From Segatella cerevisiae (GTDB lineage: Bacteria; Bacteroidota; Bacteroidia; Bacteroidales; Bacteroidaceae), in the NCBI RefSeq assembly GCF_024054555.1, contig NZ_JAMXLY010000031.1:1-39308 (forward strand): 39,308 nucleotides of DNA. The letters run 5' to 3'. The first letter of the stretch is position 1; every line of letters starts with the position of its first letter. Below are positions 16,495 to 26,400 of this stretch, piece by piece. The notes beneath the pieces are model-generated. The model saw nothing but the letters and a program-made list of their open reading frames with translations, did no database searches and had not been told where the DNA came from. The translations under genes and the position numbers were made by a program.

Positions 16495-17247
16495 ATGAAG
16501 AAATTACGATTCGTTTTCCTCTGTTTGCTTTTGCTGGTTTTCGGTCTGAATGTTTCGGCGCTTACAAAAGCTAATGCGGATGCAGAGTATTCCAAAGGGA
16601 ACTATCAGCAGGCAATCAAGGATTATCAGCAACTCTTGAGAGATGGGGTCAGTGCCCCCCTCTATTATAATCTGGGAAATGCCTATTACCGTAGCGACAA
16701 TATCCCGCAGGCTGTCCTGGCTTACGAAAGAGCCCATCTGATTCAGCCTGGAGACAAAGATATCCGATTCAATCTCGAATTTGCCCGGAATAAGACGATA
16801 GACAAGATCATTCCCCAAAGCGAATTATTCTTCGTCACTTGGTATAAAGACCTCGTCAATTTTACGAGCGTGGACCATTGGGCTTATATTGCCATCGGCT
16901 CCTTGCTCCTGTCTCTCATCCTGGTGCTGGTCTATCTCTTCGGTCAGAACTTGACATGGCGGAAAGTCGGTTTTTATGGCGCTTGCGTCACCGTTGTCGC
17001 TTTCCTGCTATGTAACCTCTTTGCCTTTCAGCAGAAGTCGGCTTTGGTCCATCGCACGGGAGCCATAGTCATCGCACCTTCTATATCTGTAAAGAAGACA
17101 CCTGCCCCCAACAGCAGTGAGGCTTTTGTCATCCATGAGGGTACTCGTGTGGAAATCACAGACAAGACCATGAAACAGTGGAGAGGTGTCAAACTCGCTG
17201 ATGGCCGTGAAGGCTGGCTGCGGACAAATCAGATAGAGGGCATATGA
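16495..17247 (+). CDS. batE: BatE, TPR and SH3-like membrane protein
   Basis: A 250-residue protein. Signal peptide MKKLRFVFLCLLLLVFGLNV; TPR units at about 25-100 (ADAEYSKGNYQQAIKDYQQL, LYYNLGNAYYRSDNIPQAVL); two membrane helices (about 133-150 and 160-177); then a bacterial SH3-like domain (about 185-250, APSISVKKTPAPNSSEAFVI, REGWLRTNQIEGI). It is the last bat gene. A hairpin lacking a T run lies right after the stop, and the PAP2 gene begins 108 bases on, so read-through is possible. Confidence 0.92.
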   Translation: MKKLRFVFLCLLLLVFGLNVSALTKANADAEYSKGNYQQAIKDYQQLLRDGVSAPLYYNLGNAYYRSDNIPQAVLAYERAHLIQPGDKDIRFNLEFARNKTIDKIIPQSELFFVTWYKDLVNFTSVDHWAYIAIGSLLLSLILVLVYLFGQNLTWRKVGFYGACVTVVAFLLCNLFAFQQKSALVHRTGAIVIAPSISVKKTPAPNSSEAFVIHEGTRVEITDKTMKQWRGVKLADGREGWLRTNQIEGI

Positions 17248-17251
17248 CACA

Positions 17252-17285
17252 CCGCCATGTCGGGGCAGAAGTTGCTTCATGGCGG
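17252..17285 (+). other. Hairpin after batE
   Basis: An 8-bp perfect stem CCGCCATG/CATGGCGG (17252-17259 with 17278-17285) closes an 18-base loop, five bases after the batE stop. No T run follows, so it may stabilise the 3' end rather than terminate. Confidence 0.5.
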
Positions 17286-17344
17286 AATGAAAGAAATCGT
17301 ATAGCAATAGATAATGTCTTATCAAAAATTATTAAGGTCTTAAC

Positions 17345-17350
17345 GGAGGA
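17345..17350 (+). promoter_or_regulatory. Shine-Dalgarno-like site deciding the TTG start of the PAP2 gene
   Basis: GGAGGA lies five bases before TTG at 17356. Strong SD sequences are uncommon in Bacteroidetes, so this supports the TTG as initiator; no ATG lies near the expected N-terminus. Confidence 0.65.
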
Positions 17351-17355
17351 ATAAA

Positions 17356-18045
17356 TTGGAACTTATAGAATTAGACAGGATCATACTCCATTTCTTTAAT
17401 GGGAGTCAGTCTCAATTTTTAGATGGATTGGTGATGGCTTTCACCTCAGGCCTTACGTGGATACCTTTGTATGTCGTGCTGTTCTATCTTGTGTTGAAAA
17501 ACAATGAGACGATGGCACAGATCATGCTCGTGATCGGGTGTGTCGCTTTGTGTATCTTGTTGACGAGCGGTATAGACGGGGGAATCGTCAAGCCTCTTGT
17601 CGCGCGATGCCGCCCTTCCAATGATCCGCAGTGGAAATATACTTTCGACGTCGTCCAGGGATATAGAGCTGCCGGATTCAGTTTCTTTTCTGCTCACGCT
17701 GCGAACACGATGGGGGTAGCCGTCTTTTTCTGTTTTCTGATCAGGAGTCGGATGCTCAGCGTCACTCTGGTCTTATGGGCACTGCTCAACGGCTGGACGC
17801 GTCTCTATCTGGGCTTGCACTATCCGAGTGACGTCCTCGTAGGATGGGCCTTCGGGGCCTTGGCTGGTTTCCTGGTGTATCTGCTGTACCGCAGAATGTA
17901 TTACAAGATTTCTCCCAAACTGAATTATATATCATCCCAGTACACGAAAACTGGTTATGACCATAGTGATATAGACGTCGTGATGACTGTACTGGCTTTT
18001 ACGTTGGTATATACCCTTTTCAGGGGGATTATATCAAATTATTAA
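17356..18045 (+). CDS. PAP2-family membrane phosphatase
   Basis: A 229-residue protein starting at TTG (see the site at 17345). About five to six membrane helices. The three PAP2 signatures are present: KPLVARCRP (Lys79, Arg86), FSAHA in place of the usual PSGH (His114), and TRLYLGLHYPSDVLVG (Arg149, His155, Asp159). The family dephosphorylates lipid phosphates such as undecaprenyl pyrophosphate or phosphatidic acid; which one cannot be told from sequence. The C-terminus has a basic loop and a last hydrophobic helix. queA follows after 9 bases, so the two are probably co-transcribed. Confidence 0.92.
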   Translation: MELIELDRIILHFFNGSQSQFLDGLVMAFTSGLTWIPLYVVLFYLVLKNNETMAQIMLVIGCVALCILLTSGIDGGIVKPLVARCRPSNDPQWKYTFDVVQGYRAAGFSFFSAHAANTMGVAVFFCFLIRSRMLSVTLVLWALLNGWTRLYLGLHYPSDVLVGWAFGALAGFLVYLLYRRMYYKISPKLNYISSQYTKTGYDHSDIDVVMTVLAFTLVYTLFRGIISNY

Positions 18046-18054
18046 TAAAAAATT

Positions 18055-19329
18055 ATGGATACTAAACACATTCGAATTGCTGATTTCAATTATGATTTAC
18101 CTGAAGATAAAATAGCTGAACATCCTAATCCTCAAAGAGACCATTCCAAACTCCTCCTTTACCGGAAAGGCGAAGTGAGTGAGGATATATTCTATAACAT
18201 CACAAGTTACCTTCCTAAAGGTGCTCTGATGGTTTTCAACAATACCAGGGTCATCCAGGCGCGGATGCATTTCCGTAAAGAGACCGGGGCTTTGATTGAG
18301 GTATTCCTGATGGAACCTGCTGCCCCTTCTGATTATGAACGCATATTCCAGACCACCGGCCACTGCTCCTGGCTTTGTATGGTAGGAAACTTGAAGAAAT
18401 GGAAAGAGGGTTCTCTGACCCGGAATTTCGAGATCAAAGGCCAACAGTTTACGTTGAAGGCAACGATGCTCAGGGGAGATGAATTGAGTGCCGAGCAGAA
18501 GAAGATGACTGACCATACGGGCGGGACAAACTATTGGGTCAACTTTGACTGGGATGCGAAGCAGATCAATTTCTCCGATATTCTGGAACAGGTCGGGGAA
18601 CTCCCTATACCGCCGTATCTGAACCGCTCTACTGAGGAAAGTGACAAGACGGATTATCAGACTGTCTATTCTAAGGTCAACGGCAGTGTGGCTGCGCCTA
18701 CCGCAGGACTTCATTTTACGGATCGGGTGTTGGAGAATATAGACAAGATGGGCATCGTCCGCGATGAGGTGACGCTGCACGTTGGCGCCGGTACATTCAA
18801 ACCTGTGAAAACGGAGGAGATAGAAGGTCATGAGATGCATTCAGAATATATCGTTGTGCACCGCCATACCTTTGAGCGCCTTCTGGAACACCAGTGCCAG
18901 TGTATAGCTGTCGGCACCACGTCTGTGCGTACCCTTGAGAGCCTTTATTATATGGGCGTGTATCTGCAGACCCATCCGGATGCGAGTGAGGAGGATCTGC
19001 ATGTGAATCAATGGGATCCTTATGACAATGGCAGGGACGGAGGACTCGCAGAGGGAATCACGCCCGAGCAGTCGGTCCGGAATATCTTGGCTTATCTTGA
19101 TAGGAACGGATTGGATGTCCTGTCTTCGAGTACGGCACTGTTCATAGCTCCGGGATATACGTATAAGTTTGTCAAACTCCTGATCACCAATTTCCATCAA
19201 CCTGAAAGTACGTTGCTGCTTTTGGTCAGCGCTTTCCTGCATGGTGATTGGAAGAAAGTGTACAAGTATGCATTGGGACATGACTTTAAGTTCCTGAGTT
19301 ATGGTGATGCTTGTCTTTTGATTCCATAA
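18055..19329 (+). CDS. queA: S-adenosylmethionine:tRNA ribosyltransferase-isomerase
   Basis: A 424-residue protein that transfers the ribosyl part of SAM to preQ1 in tRNA, forming epoxyqueuosine. It is recognised by IADFNYDLPEDKIAEHPNPQ at the N-terminus, LMVFNNTRVIQAR, AAPTAGLHFT, VTLHVGAGTFKPVK and LITNFHQPESTLLLLVSAF near the C-terminus. It is longer than the E. coli enzyme (about 356 residues), mainly through insertions around 85-165 and 290-340, usual for Bacteroidetes. No other queuosine genes are in the window. It lies 9 bases after the PAP2 gene. Confidence 0.96.
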   Translation: MDTKHIRIADFNYDLPEDKIAEHPNPQRDHSKLLLYRKGEVSEDIFYNITSYLPKGALMVFNNTRVIQARMHFRKETGALIEVFLMEPAAPSDYERIFQTTGHCSWLCMVGNLKKWKEGSLTRNFEIKGQQFTLKATMLRGDELSAEQKKMTDHTGGTNYWVNFDWDAKQINFSDILEQVGELPIPPYLNRSTEESDKTDYQTVYSKVNGSVAAPTAGLHFTDRVLENIDKMGIVRDEVTLHVGAGTFKPVKTEEIEGHEMHSEYIVVHRHTFERLLEHQCQCIAVGTTSVRTLESLYYMGVYLQTHPDASEEDLHVNQWDPYDNGRDGGLAEGITPEQSVRNILAYLDRNGLDVLSSSTALFIAPGYTYKFVKLLITNFHQPESTLLLLVSAFLHGDWKKVYKYALGHDFKFLSYGDACLLIP

Positions 19330-19487
19330 TAAGAAAGTTTCAGGATACAGTCACGGCGGAATGGTATCAATGTTGGAAAACGTGTAGAAGTTCGGACTGT
19401 ATACTGAATTTAAGAGACCCTTTCATCTGTATGTTTCTTTGCAGTTTGACAATGGGTTTTATATATTGATCATTTAAGGATAGAAAT

Positions 19488-20651
19488 ATGAAAATAGGTG
19501 ATAGAGTAAGGTTCTTGTCAGAAACCGGCGGTGGTAAAGTAGCCGGTTTTCAAGGCAAGGATATCGTTTTGGTAGAGGATGAGGACGGCTTTCAGATCCC
19601 GACTCCTATCCATGACGTGGTCGTCATTTCAACTGATGACTATAGCATGGGCAAGATGATCTCCGAGAAAATGGATGCCAAGGAGAAAACCGAAGCGCAT
19701 GCCAAGACCGAACTGAAAGATGACCGGAAAAGCATCAAGGCTATACTGAATGCCGATGACGGTCATGTGGACGGGAAAGAACAAGAACCTGAGGATGATC
19801 CTGCTGACAAGGAGGTGACCTTCAAAACTCCTGCTGTAGAACGGCAGGGGGGAGACCATTTGTCCGTCAGTCTGGCTTTCGTCCCCGAAGATCTTCAGGC
19901 TGTGCCTGACACGGTTTATGACCTGTATATCATCAATGACAGTAACTACAGTATCCAGTATACTTACCTTCACGCAGAGGGGAATGCCTGGACGCTGAAG
20001 CAGAAGGGCGAACTGGAGCCGAATACCAAACTCTTTGTCGAGAAATATACCTTGATGGAGATCGGACAACTCGGTCGTGTCGCTCTGCAGATGTTGGCCT
20101 ATAAGGAAGACCGGCCTTTCTTGTGGAAGACACCGGTAGAGGCTCAGTTGCATGTCGATGCGGTGAAATTCTGCAAGCAGAGTGCTTTTGAAGATAATGA
20201 TTTTTTTGATCAGCGGGCTCTGCTCTTTCCTCTGATAGAAAATGATGTCGTCAGTCACCCCATGCATTTGGATCCGGACAAGTTGAAGGCAGAACTCTAT
20301 CATCAGAAAACGTTGGATAAGACCTCGTCGGCTCCTCAGAAAAGCAAGAAACCCGGAGAGAAAAAAGACGAACCTCTGGTCGTAGATCTCCATGCTTCTG
20401 CCTTACTCGAAACGACGGCAGGAATGGGAGCGATAGATATTCTGCATTATCAACTGGACTACTTCAAGAAGATCATGAATGAGAACTTGAGTAAAAAGGG
20501 CAAGAAGATCGTTTTCATCCATGGTAAAGGTGAAGGCGTTCTGCGTCAGGCTTTGATTCACGAACTCGATTACCGGTATAAGGGATGTACCTATCAGGAT
20601 GCTTCTTTCCAGGAGTATGGCTATGGTGCGACTCAGGTAACGATCCATTGA
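19488..20651 (+). CDS. DUF2027 and Smr domain protein
   Basis: A 387-residue protein. The N-terminus (1-50, KIGDRVRFLSETGGGKVAGF) is the DUF2027 small beta-barrel. The linker at 55-110 is charged and probably disordered. The middle (about 115-260) is a beta-rich domain (LSVSLAFVPEDLQAVPDTVY). A Lys-rich linker leads to the C-terminal Smr domain (about 305-387) with VVDLHASAL and IHGKGEGVLRQALIHELD. Smr domains nick or bind nucleic acid, but this combined architecture in Bacteroidetes has no settled role. The 158-base gap after queA holds only a degenerate -7 match (TTTCTTTG, 19434-19441). Confidence 0.92.
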   Translation: MKIGDRVRFLSETGGGKVAGFQGKDIVLVEDEDGFQIPTPIHDVVVISTDDYSMGKMISEKMDAKEKTEAHAKTELKDDRKSIKAILNADDGHVDGKEQEPEDDPADKEVTFKTPAVERQGGDHLSVSLAFVPEDLQAVPDTVYDLYIINDSNYSIQYTYLHAEGNAWTLKQKGELEPNTKLFVEKYTLMEIGQLGRVALQMLAYKEDRPFLWKTPVEAQLHVDAVKFCKQSAFEDNDFFDQRALLFPLIENDVVSHPMHLDPDKLKAELYHQKTLDKTSSAPQKSKKPGEKKDEPLVVDLHASALLETTAGMGAIDILHYQLDYFKKIMNENLSKKGKKIVFIHGKGEGVLRQALIHELDYRYKGCTYQDASFQEYGYGATQVTIH

Positions 20652-20846
20652 TTGCAAACCCTATTAAAACACTAGGAATGAAAGACAGGGTGTCCAGGCA
20701 TTGCTGTCCGATTTCCTCAGTCCATTTAAAACTAATAACAAAAACCGGCGGACGGGCGTCTTATGGAAAGTGAACAACTGGAATCTGACAACAGCAAACT
20801 GGATAAAGACTAATAACGAGATACTTGCGTCAAAAAAATATAAGTT
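20652..20846. other. Gap between the Smr gene and nadE
   Basis: 195 bases with short open frames only: MKDRVSRHCC... from 20678 and an overlapping 17-codon frame from 20763. No promoter match or strong hairpin is apparent. The frames lack recognisable features and are not called as genes. Confidence 0.4.
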
Positions 20847-22859
20847 ATGGAGTATGGTTTCATTAAAGTAGCAAGCGCTGTCCCTTCTGTGAAGGTCGGC
20901 GATGTGAGATTTAACAATCAGCAGATAGAAAGCATCATCGTGCAGGCTGAAGGAATGGGAGTGGAGATTATCGTATTTCCGGAACTGTCCATAACTGGAT
21001 ATTCTTGCCAGGATCTTTTCCATCAGCAGTTGCTGCTTGATGCCGCGGAAAATTCCTTGATGATGCTGCTGAACGTCACCCGACAACTGGATATCATCGC
21101 CATCGTAGGACTTCCTGTGGTGGTAGGAGATCTGCTGTTAAACTGTGCCGCAGTGATCCAAAAGGGCAAACTCTTGGGATTGGTCCCCAAAACTTATCTT
21201 CCGGAATACAGTGAGTTTTATGAGAAGAGGTGGTTCGCTTCTGCCCAGGACGTGAAACAGACGGAGATTCGCTTTGCAGGCCATAAAGTTCTGATCACCC
21301 CTGACCTCCAGTTGTTCACGACGTCTACCGGAGCGACCTTCGGAGTAGAGATCTGTGAAGATGTATGGGCTCCGACTCCTCCGAGCAACGGTCTCGCCTT
21401 GGCTGGGGCTCAGTTGATCTTCAATCTTTCTGCCAGTGACGAACTGAGCGGCAAGCATGCCTATCTGAAGAGCCTGCTCTCCAATCAGAGCGCACGGACT
21501 ATGACTGGTTATATTTACAGTTCCTGCGGTTTCGGTGAGAGTACGCAGGATGTCGTCTATGGCGGAAATGCCCTCATTTACGAGAATGGGCATTTGCTGG
21601 CAGAATCCGAGCGTTTCTCGCTGAACAGTCAGTTGGAGATCTCCCAGATAGATATAGAGAAATTGCAGACAGAAAGGCGTTGCAATTCTACTTATGTCAA
21701 TGCGCAGTGCAACATCAAATACGCCATGCAGGAGTCCGGATTGGCACTTCACCATATTGTTGCGGCCTCACCTGATAGGGAGCGTGATTTCGTGTTGGAG
21801 CGGACTGTAGACTCGCACCCGTTTATTCCGAAAGAGGAAGATCGGAACAGCTCTTGCGAAGAGATACTGAATATCCAGGTCTCGGGGCTTGCCAAGAGAG
21901 TCGTGCATACGCATGTGAAAACCGTTGTCCTGGGAATCAGCGGAGGACTGGACTCCACGTTGGCTTTACTGGTCTGTGTCAAGACTTTCGACAGACTTGG
22001 GATGGATCGGAAGAACATCATCGGTGTGACGATGCCCGGATTCGGCACGACGGACCGGACACATCACAATGCTGTGGTATTGATGAAGAGTTTGGGCGTA
22101 ACAGTGAAGGAGATCAATATCTCTAAAGCGGTAACCCAGCATTTTGAAGATATCGGCCATGACATCAACGTCCATGACGTGACCTACGAGAATGGTCAGG
22201 CACGTGAGCGGACACAGATTCTGATGGACCTTGCCAATCAAATGGATGGGTTGGTGATTGGAACGGGAGACTTGAGTGAAATGGCATTGGGCTGGTCTAC
22301 CTATAACGGTGACCACATGAGTATGTATGGTGTCAATGGCGGTGTTCCGAAAACCCTGATCCAGTTTCTCTTGAGACATATTGCGGACCATTCTGATGAC
22401 GAGACCAGCAAGACGGCATTGCTGGATATCATCAATACGCCGATTTCACCGGAATTGATCCCTGCTGACGAAAATGGGGAGATTAAACAGAAGACGGAAG
22501 ATCTTGTCGGACCTTATGAGTTGCACGACTTTTTCTTGTATTATTTTCTCCGCTTCGGATTCCGCCCCGGAAAGATATTCCTTTTGGCCAAGAAAGCCTT
22601 TATCGATCAGCAAGTTAAAGGCAAGTCTGTCGAGCACAAGACCGTTTCAGGCGCAGAATTGGGTGGGAGCTATGATGAGGCGACGATCAAGAAATGGCTG
22701 AAAGTGTTCTTGCGCCGGTTCTTCTCTCAACAGTTCAAGCGGAGTTGTCTTCCTGACGGACCTAAGGTGGGAAGTGTCAGTTTGAGTCCCCGTGGGGATT
22801 GGCGGATGCCTTCTGATGCCTCCAGCAATATCTGGTTGGAGGAAGTCGATAGTCTGTAA
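20847..22859 (+). CDS. nadE: Glutamine-dependent NAD(+) synthetase
   Basis: A 670-residue protein that makes NAD from deamido-NAD, ATP and glutamine. Residues 1-290 are the nitrilase-like glutaminase domain with triad Glu46 (FPELSITGYS), Lys115 (LVPKTYLPEY) and Cys170 (FGVEICEDVWAP). Residues 335-670 are the synthetase domain with the PP-loop GISGGLDST at 363-371, MPGFGTTDRTHHNA and GTGDLSEMALGWSTYNGDHM. Length and order match the long bacterial form in which ammonia is channelled between domains. It is followed by a terminator-like hairpin at 22889-22941. Confidence 0.97.
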   Translation: MEYGFIKVASAVPSVKVGDVRFNNQQIESIIVQAEGMGVEIIVFPELSITGYSCQDLFHQQLLLDAAENSLMMLLNVTRQLDIIAIVGLPVVVGDLLLNCAAVIQKGKLLGLVPKTYLPEYSEFYEKRWFASAQDVKQTEIRFAGHKVLITPDLQLFTTSTGATFGVEICEDVWAPTPPSNGLALAGAQLIFNLSASDELSGKHAYLKSLLSNQSARTMTGYIYSSCGFGESTQDVVYGGNALIYENGHLLAESERFSLNSQLEISQIDIEKLQTERRCNSTYVNAQCNIKYAMQESGLALHHIVAASPDRERDFVLERTVDSHPFIPKEEDRNSSCEEILNIQVSGLAKRVVHTHVKTVVLGISGGLDSTLALLVCVKTFDRLGMDRKNIIGVTMPGFGTTDRTHHNAVVLMKSLGVTVKEINISKAVTQHFEDIGHDINVHDVTYENGQARERTQILMDLANQMDGLVIGTGDLSEMALGWSTYNGDHMSMYGVNGGVPKTLIQFLLRHIADHSDDETSKTALLDIINTPISPELIPADENGEIKQKTEDLVGPYELHDFFLYYFLRFGFRPGKIFLLAKKAFIDQQVKGKSVEHKTVSGAELGGSYDEATIKKWLKVFLRRFFSQQFKRSCLPDGPKVGSVSLSPRGDWRMPSDASSNIWLEEVDSL

Positions 22860-22888
22860 GGCATCCAAATGACTTGAAGCCTATAACT

Positions 22889-22941
22889 GAACTCCTATGA
22901 AGATGTGAGGCCGATGAAACCTCATGTGTCTATAGGAGTTC
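22889..22941 (+). terminator. Long hairpin after nadE
   Basis: A 10-bp perfect outer stem GAACTCCTAT/ATAGGAGTTC (22889-22898 with 22932-22941), with an inner partial stem around GTGAGG/CCTCAT. A T run (about 22956-22963) lies 15 bases beyond, so it is a plausible but not classical terminator. Confidence 0.6.
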
Positions 22942-22963
22942 GAGCAGGACTTCAATTTTTTTT

Positions 22964-23432
22964 AAAATAATAGGTTCTTCAAGTGCCTTTACCATAGATC
23001 TTTGGGTAAGGACTTTGCAAATGAAGGACCAATTCTATTACAGTTTTCTGACAGAACACAGCGGATGCTTCGGTGAAGTGACTTTGGTCGGTTCCGTGAA
23101 ACATCTACACTTCGTGGTCTCGGGAATGTCGACTTTGTAGTCTCGGTAAAGTTGACGCTCTGTCTCGATAAACAACCCACCGGTCTTTTTCCGGAGGTAT
23201 TGTGCAGCTTGCCCATTACTGATTCATGCCATGACCATCTCGTAGTGTTTCGGATAACAGACCTTTATCTTCCTGTTTCACTTCCTGAAAAAAGGTCTTT
23301 TCCAAGGCCTGATAACCACTGGTGAGCTGAGCACCGATGAACACAAATTGACGTATCTGGAGTGGAATGAGTCAAACTCACGTTAAAATAGAAAATTTGT
23401 GAGACTATTGCTGCAAAGACATTTTTTTTTGT
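22964..23432. other. Intergenic region between nadE and ileS
   Basis: No gene is supported. It contains degenerate 23-base repeats (23080-23176) and scattered short frames broken by stops in all frames with useful direction. The plus frame GEVTLVGSVKHLHFVVSGMS around 23075-23136 looks like worn coding sequence but stops at 23137. Confidence 0.45.
23080..23176 (+). repeat. Degenerate tandem repeat, unit about 23 bases
   Basis: One 28-base unit followed by three 23-base units (23108-23130, 23131-23153, 23154-23176). Units share a GACTTTGTAGTCTCGGTAAA-like pattern: a C/G-ACTT start, a central GTCTCG and an end in AAAGT or AATGT. Conservation is partial, so this is suggestive only. Confidence 0.5.
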
Positions 23433-23440
23433 TATCTTTG
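23433..23440 (+). promoter_or_regulatory. ileS operon -7 promoter element
   Basis: TATCTTTG, identical to the rnpB -7 box, lies 41 bases before the ileS start. A TTG at 23408-23410 is 22 bases upstream and could be the -33 box. Confidence 0.65.
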
Positions 23441-23481
23441 CAACTCTAAAAGTGATTACGTTATAAACACGAATTTGTACA

Positions 23482-26400
23482 ATGGCTAAGAAATTTGCCG
23501 AGCATAACGGCCTGGATCTTGTAAAGATTAATAGTGAGGTTTTGAATGACTGGAAGAAAGAAGATATCTTCCATCGCTCCATAGATGAACGTAAAGGGTG
23601 TCCCGAATTTATTTTCTTCGAGGGACCTCCTTCTGCCAATGGTCATCCTGGAATACACCATGTCCTGGCTCGTTCCATCAAAGACACGATCAACCGCTAT
23701 AAGACGATGAGAGGATTCTGCGTGCCCCGAAAGGCCGGATGGGATACTCACGGACTGCCTGTGGAGATCGGAGTGGAAAAGGAACTTGGCATTTCTAAAA
23801 AAGACATTGACAATAAGAAGAGTGACAAGTATATCTCTGTAGAAGACTACAACCGTAAGTGTCGTGAGAATGTCATGAAGTTTACCGAAGAATGGGATAC
23901 CCTGACCAAAAAGATGGGGTATTTCGTGGATTTGGAGCATCCTTACATCACTTATGACAATAAGTATATAGAGACACTTTGGTGGCTCTTGAAGCAACTC
24001 TACAATAAGGGCTTGCTCTATAAGGGTTATACGATCCAGCCTTATAGTCCGGCAGCCGGCACTGGACTGAGTTCTCACGAACTGAATCAGCCGGGATGCT
24101 ATCGCGATGTCAAGGATACGACAGTCACGGCCCAGTTCCTGATCACAGATCCGAAACCGGAGTGGACGAAATGGGGTAAACCTTATTTCATCGCATGGAC
24201 GACAACCCCTTGGACATTGCCTTCCAACGTGGCACTCTGCGTGGGTCCGAAGATTGACTATGTGACCATTCAGACCTACAATCTCTATAACGGTGAACCG
24301 ATGACACTTGTCATGGGCGAAAACCGTATCACAGCCTATCTGAAAGCTGATCAAGAAGTCAAGGACCAAAATATCCCTCTGCCTCCTTTCGATAAAGAGA
24401 AGAAGATCTGCCCCTGGAGGATCATTGACCGTATGAAAGGTACAGACCTGGAAGGGATGCATTACCAGCAACTGATGCCTTGGGTCAAACCCTGCGAGAA
24501 GATGGGTGAATATGCTTATGATTTCGTCAACGCCTATGGCGAGAAGCATCCTGAAAAGGTGTTCACCGGTGAAGACGGGCGGGACAAGTTTGTGGAGATG
24601 TCCGATCAGGCCTTCCGCGTCATCCTTGGCGATTATGTCACGACTGACGATGGTACCGGCATCGTACATATTGCCCCGACTTTCGGTGCTGATGATGCCA
24701 AGGTCTCCAAAGATGCCGGTATTCCCGGTGTTTATCTGGTCAACAAAAAGGAGGAGACCCGCCCGATGGTCGACCTCCAAGGAAAATATTATATTCTCAA
24801 AGAACTCGACTCGAACTTTGTCGAGCGGTGTGTGGATGTCAAACTCTATCACCATCATGAGGGCGCATGGGTCAAGAATGCCTATGATCCGACTTATACC
24901 GTGAACGGTGTTTGGGATGTCAAGGCTTCGCAGAAAGCGGAGGATCTGAACATCATCATGTGCATGGAGATGAAAGAGGAAGGCTCTGCCTTCAAGATCG
25001 AGAAATGCGTCCACAGTTATCCGCATTGCTGGCGGACCGATAAACCTATTCTCTATTATCCTTTGGATAGTTGGTTTATCAGAGACACCGCCAAGAAACA
25101 GCAGATGGTCGCCCTCAACAAGACCATTCACTGGCAGCCTGAGTCTACTGGTACAGGCCGCTTCGGCAACTGGCTGGAAAATCTGAATGACTGGAATTTG
25201 TCCCGCTCTCGTTTCTGGGGTACTCCGCTGCCGATCTGGAGGGATGACCACCGCAATGAAAAGTGTATCGGTTCTCTGGAAGAACTGTATGCTGAAATCG
25301 AGAAATCAGTGAAGGCGGGTTTTATGAAATCCAATCCTCTGAAGGATAAAGGATTCGTGCCCGGGGATTATTCCCAGGAGAATTATGACCGCATTGACCT
25401 TCACCGTCCTTATATCGACTATATCGTCCTGGTCAGCGATGCCGGAAAACCGATGCATCGTGAGAGTGACCTGATCGATGTCTGGTTCGATTCCGGTTCT
25501 ATGCCTTATGCACAGCAGCATTATCCTTTCGAGCATCCGTTGAATGCTGAAGGAGTGAAGGCTACGGGACTGACTGAAGCTGCGTATCGGGACCAACTGA
25601 TCCACAGCACATATAAAGGCACTCCTGTGCCGCCGGCATTCTATCCCGCTGATTTCATCAACGAGGGCGTGGACCAGACACGCGGGTGGTTCTTTACGCT
25701 GCACGCCATCTCTACGATGGTATTCGGCCAGGTGGCATTCAAGAATGTCATCAGTTCAGGTCTTGTCCTGGATGCCAAAGGGAATAAGATGAGCAAGCAT
25801 GTCGGGAACGTCACTGATCCGTTTGAGATGATTGACCGCTACGGCGCCGATGCTGTCCGTTTCTATATGATGACCAACAGTGAGCCTTGGGATAACCTGA
25901 AGTTTGACCCCAAGGGTGTCGATGAAGTCAGAAGGAAGTTCTTCGGAACTTTATACAATACTTACTCCTTCTTTGCGTTGTATGCCAACGTGGATCATTT
26001 CGATCCCGCTGCACCGCAGTTGGATGTCCGGAAGCGGCCTGAGATAGACCGCTGGATCCTCTCATGCCTGAGTACGTTGGTAAAGGGCATGGAGAAAGAA
26101 CTGGATGATTATGATCCGACACGCGCAGGCAGATTGATCGATACATTCGTCAATGATGACCTGAGCAACTGGTACGTGCGCCTGAACCGCAAGCGTTTCT
26201 GGGGAAAGGAGATGAGCGAGGATAAGTTGAGTGCTTATCAGACCCTTTATACTTGTCTGATGACTGTCGCCAAGGTACTTGCACCTTTTGCGCCGTTCTG
26301 TGCTGACCGTCTCTATAAAGATCTGGGAGGACTGAAGGACAGCGTACATTTGGAAGTGTATCCTACGGTAGACGAAAGCGTCATCGACACTGATCTGGAA

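Noticed and set aside
19629..20393. A 254-codon minus-strand frame
   Set aside because: Antisense to the DUF2027/Smr gene, without a domain.
20763..20816. A 17-codon acidic frame before nadE as a leader peptide
   Set aside because: No attenuator-like stem follows and no regulatory codon run is present.
23461..25251. A 596-codon open frame on the minus strand
   Set aside because: It lies antisense to ileS in full. Its sequence has no recognisable domain, and ileS has all motifs of its family, so the long frame is a by-product of codon bias.
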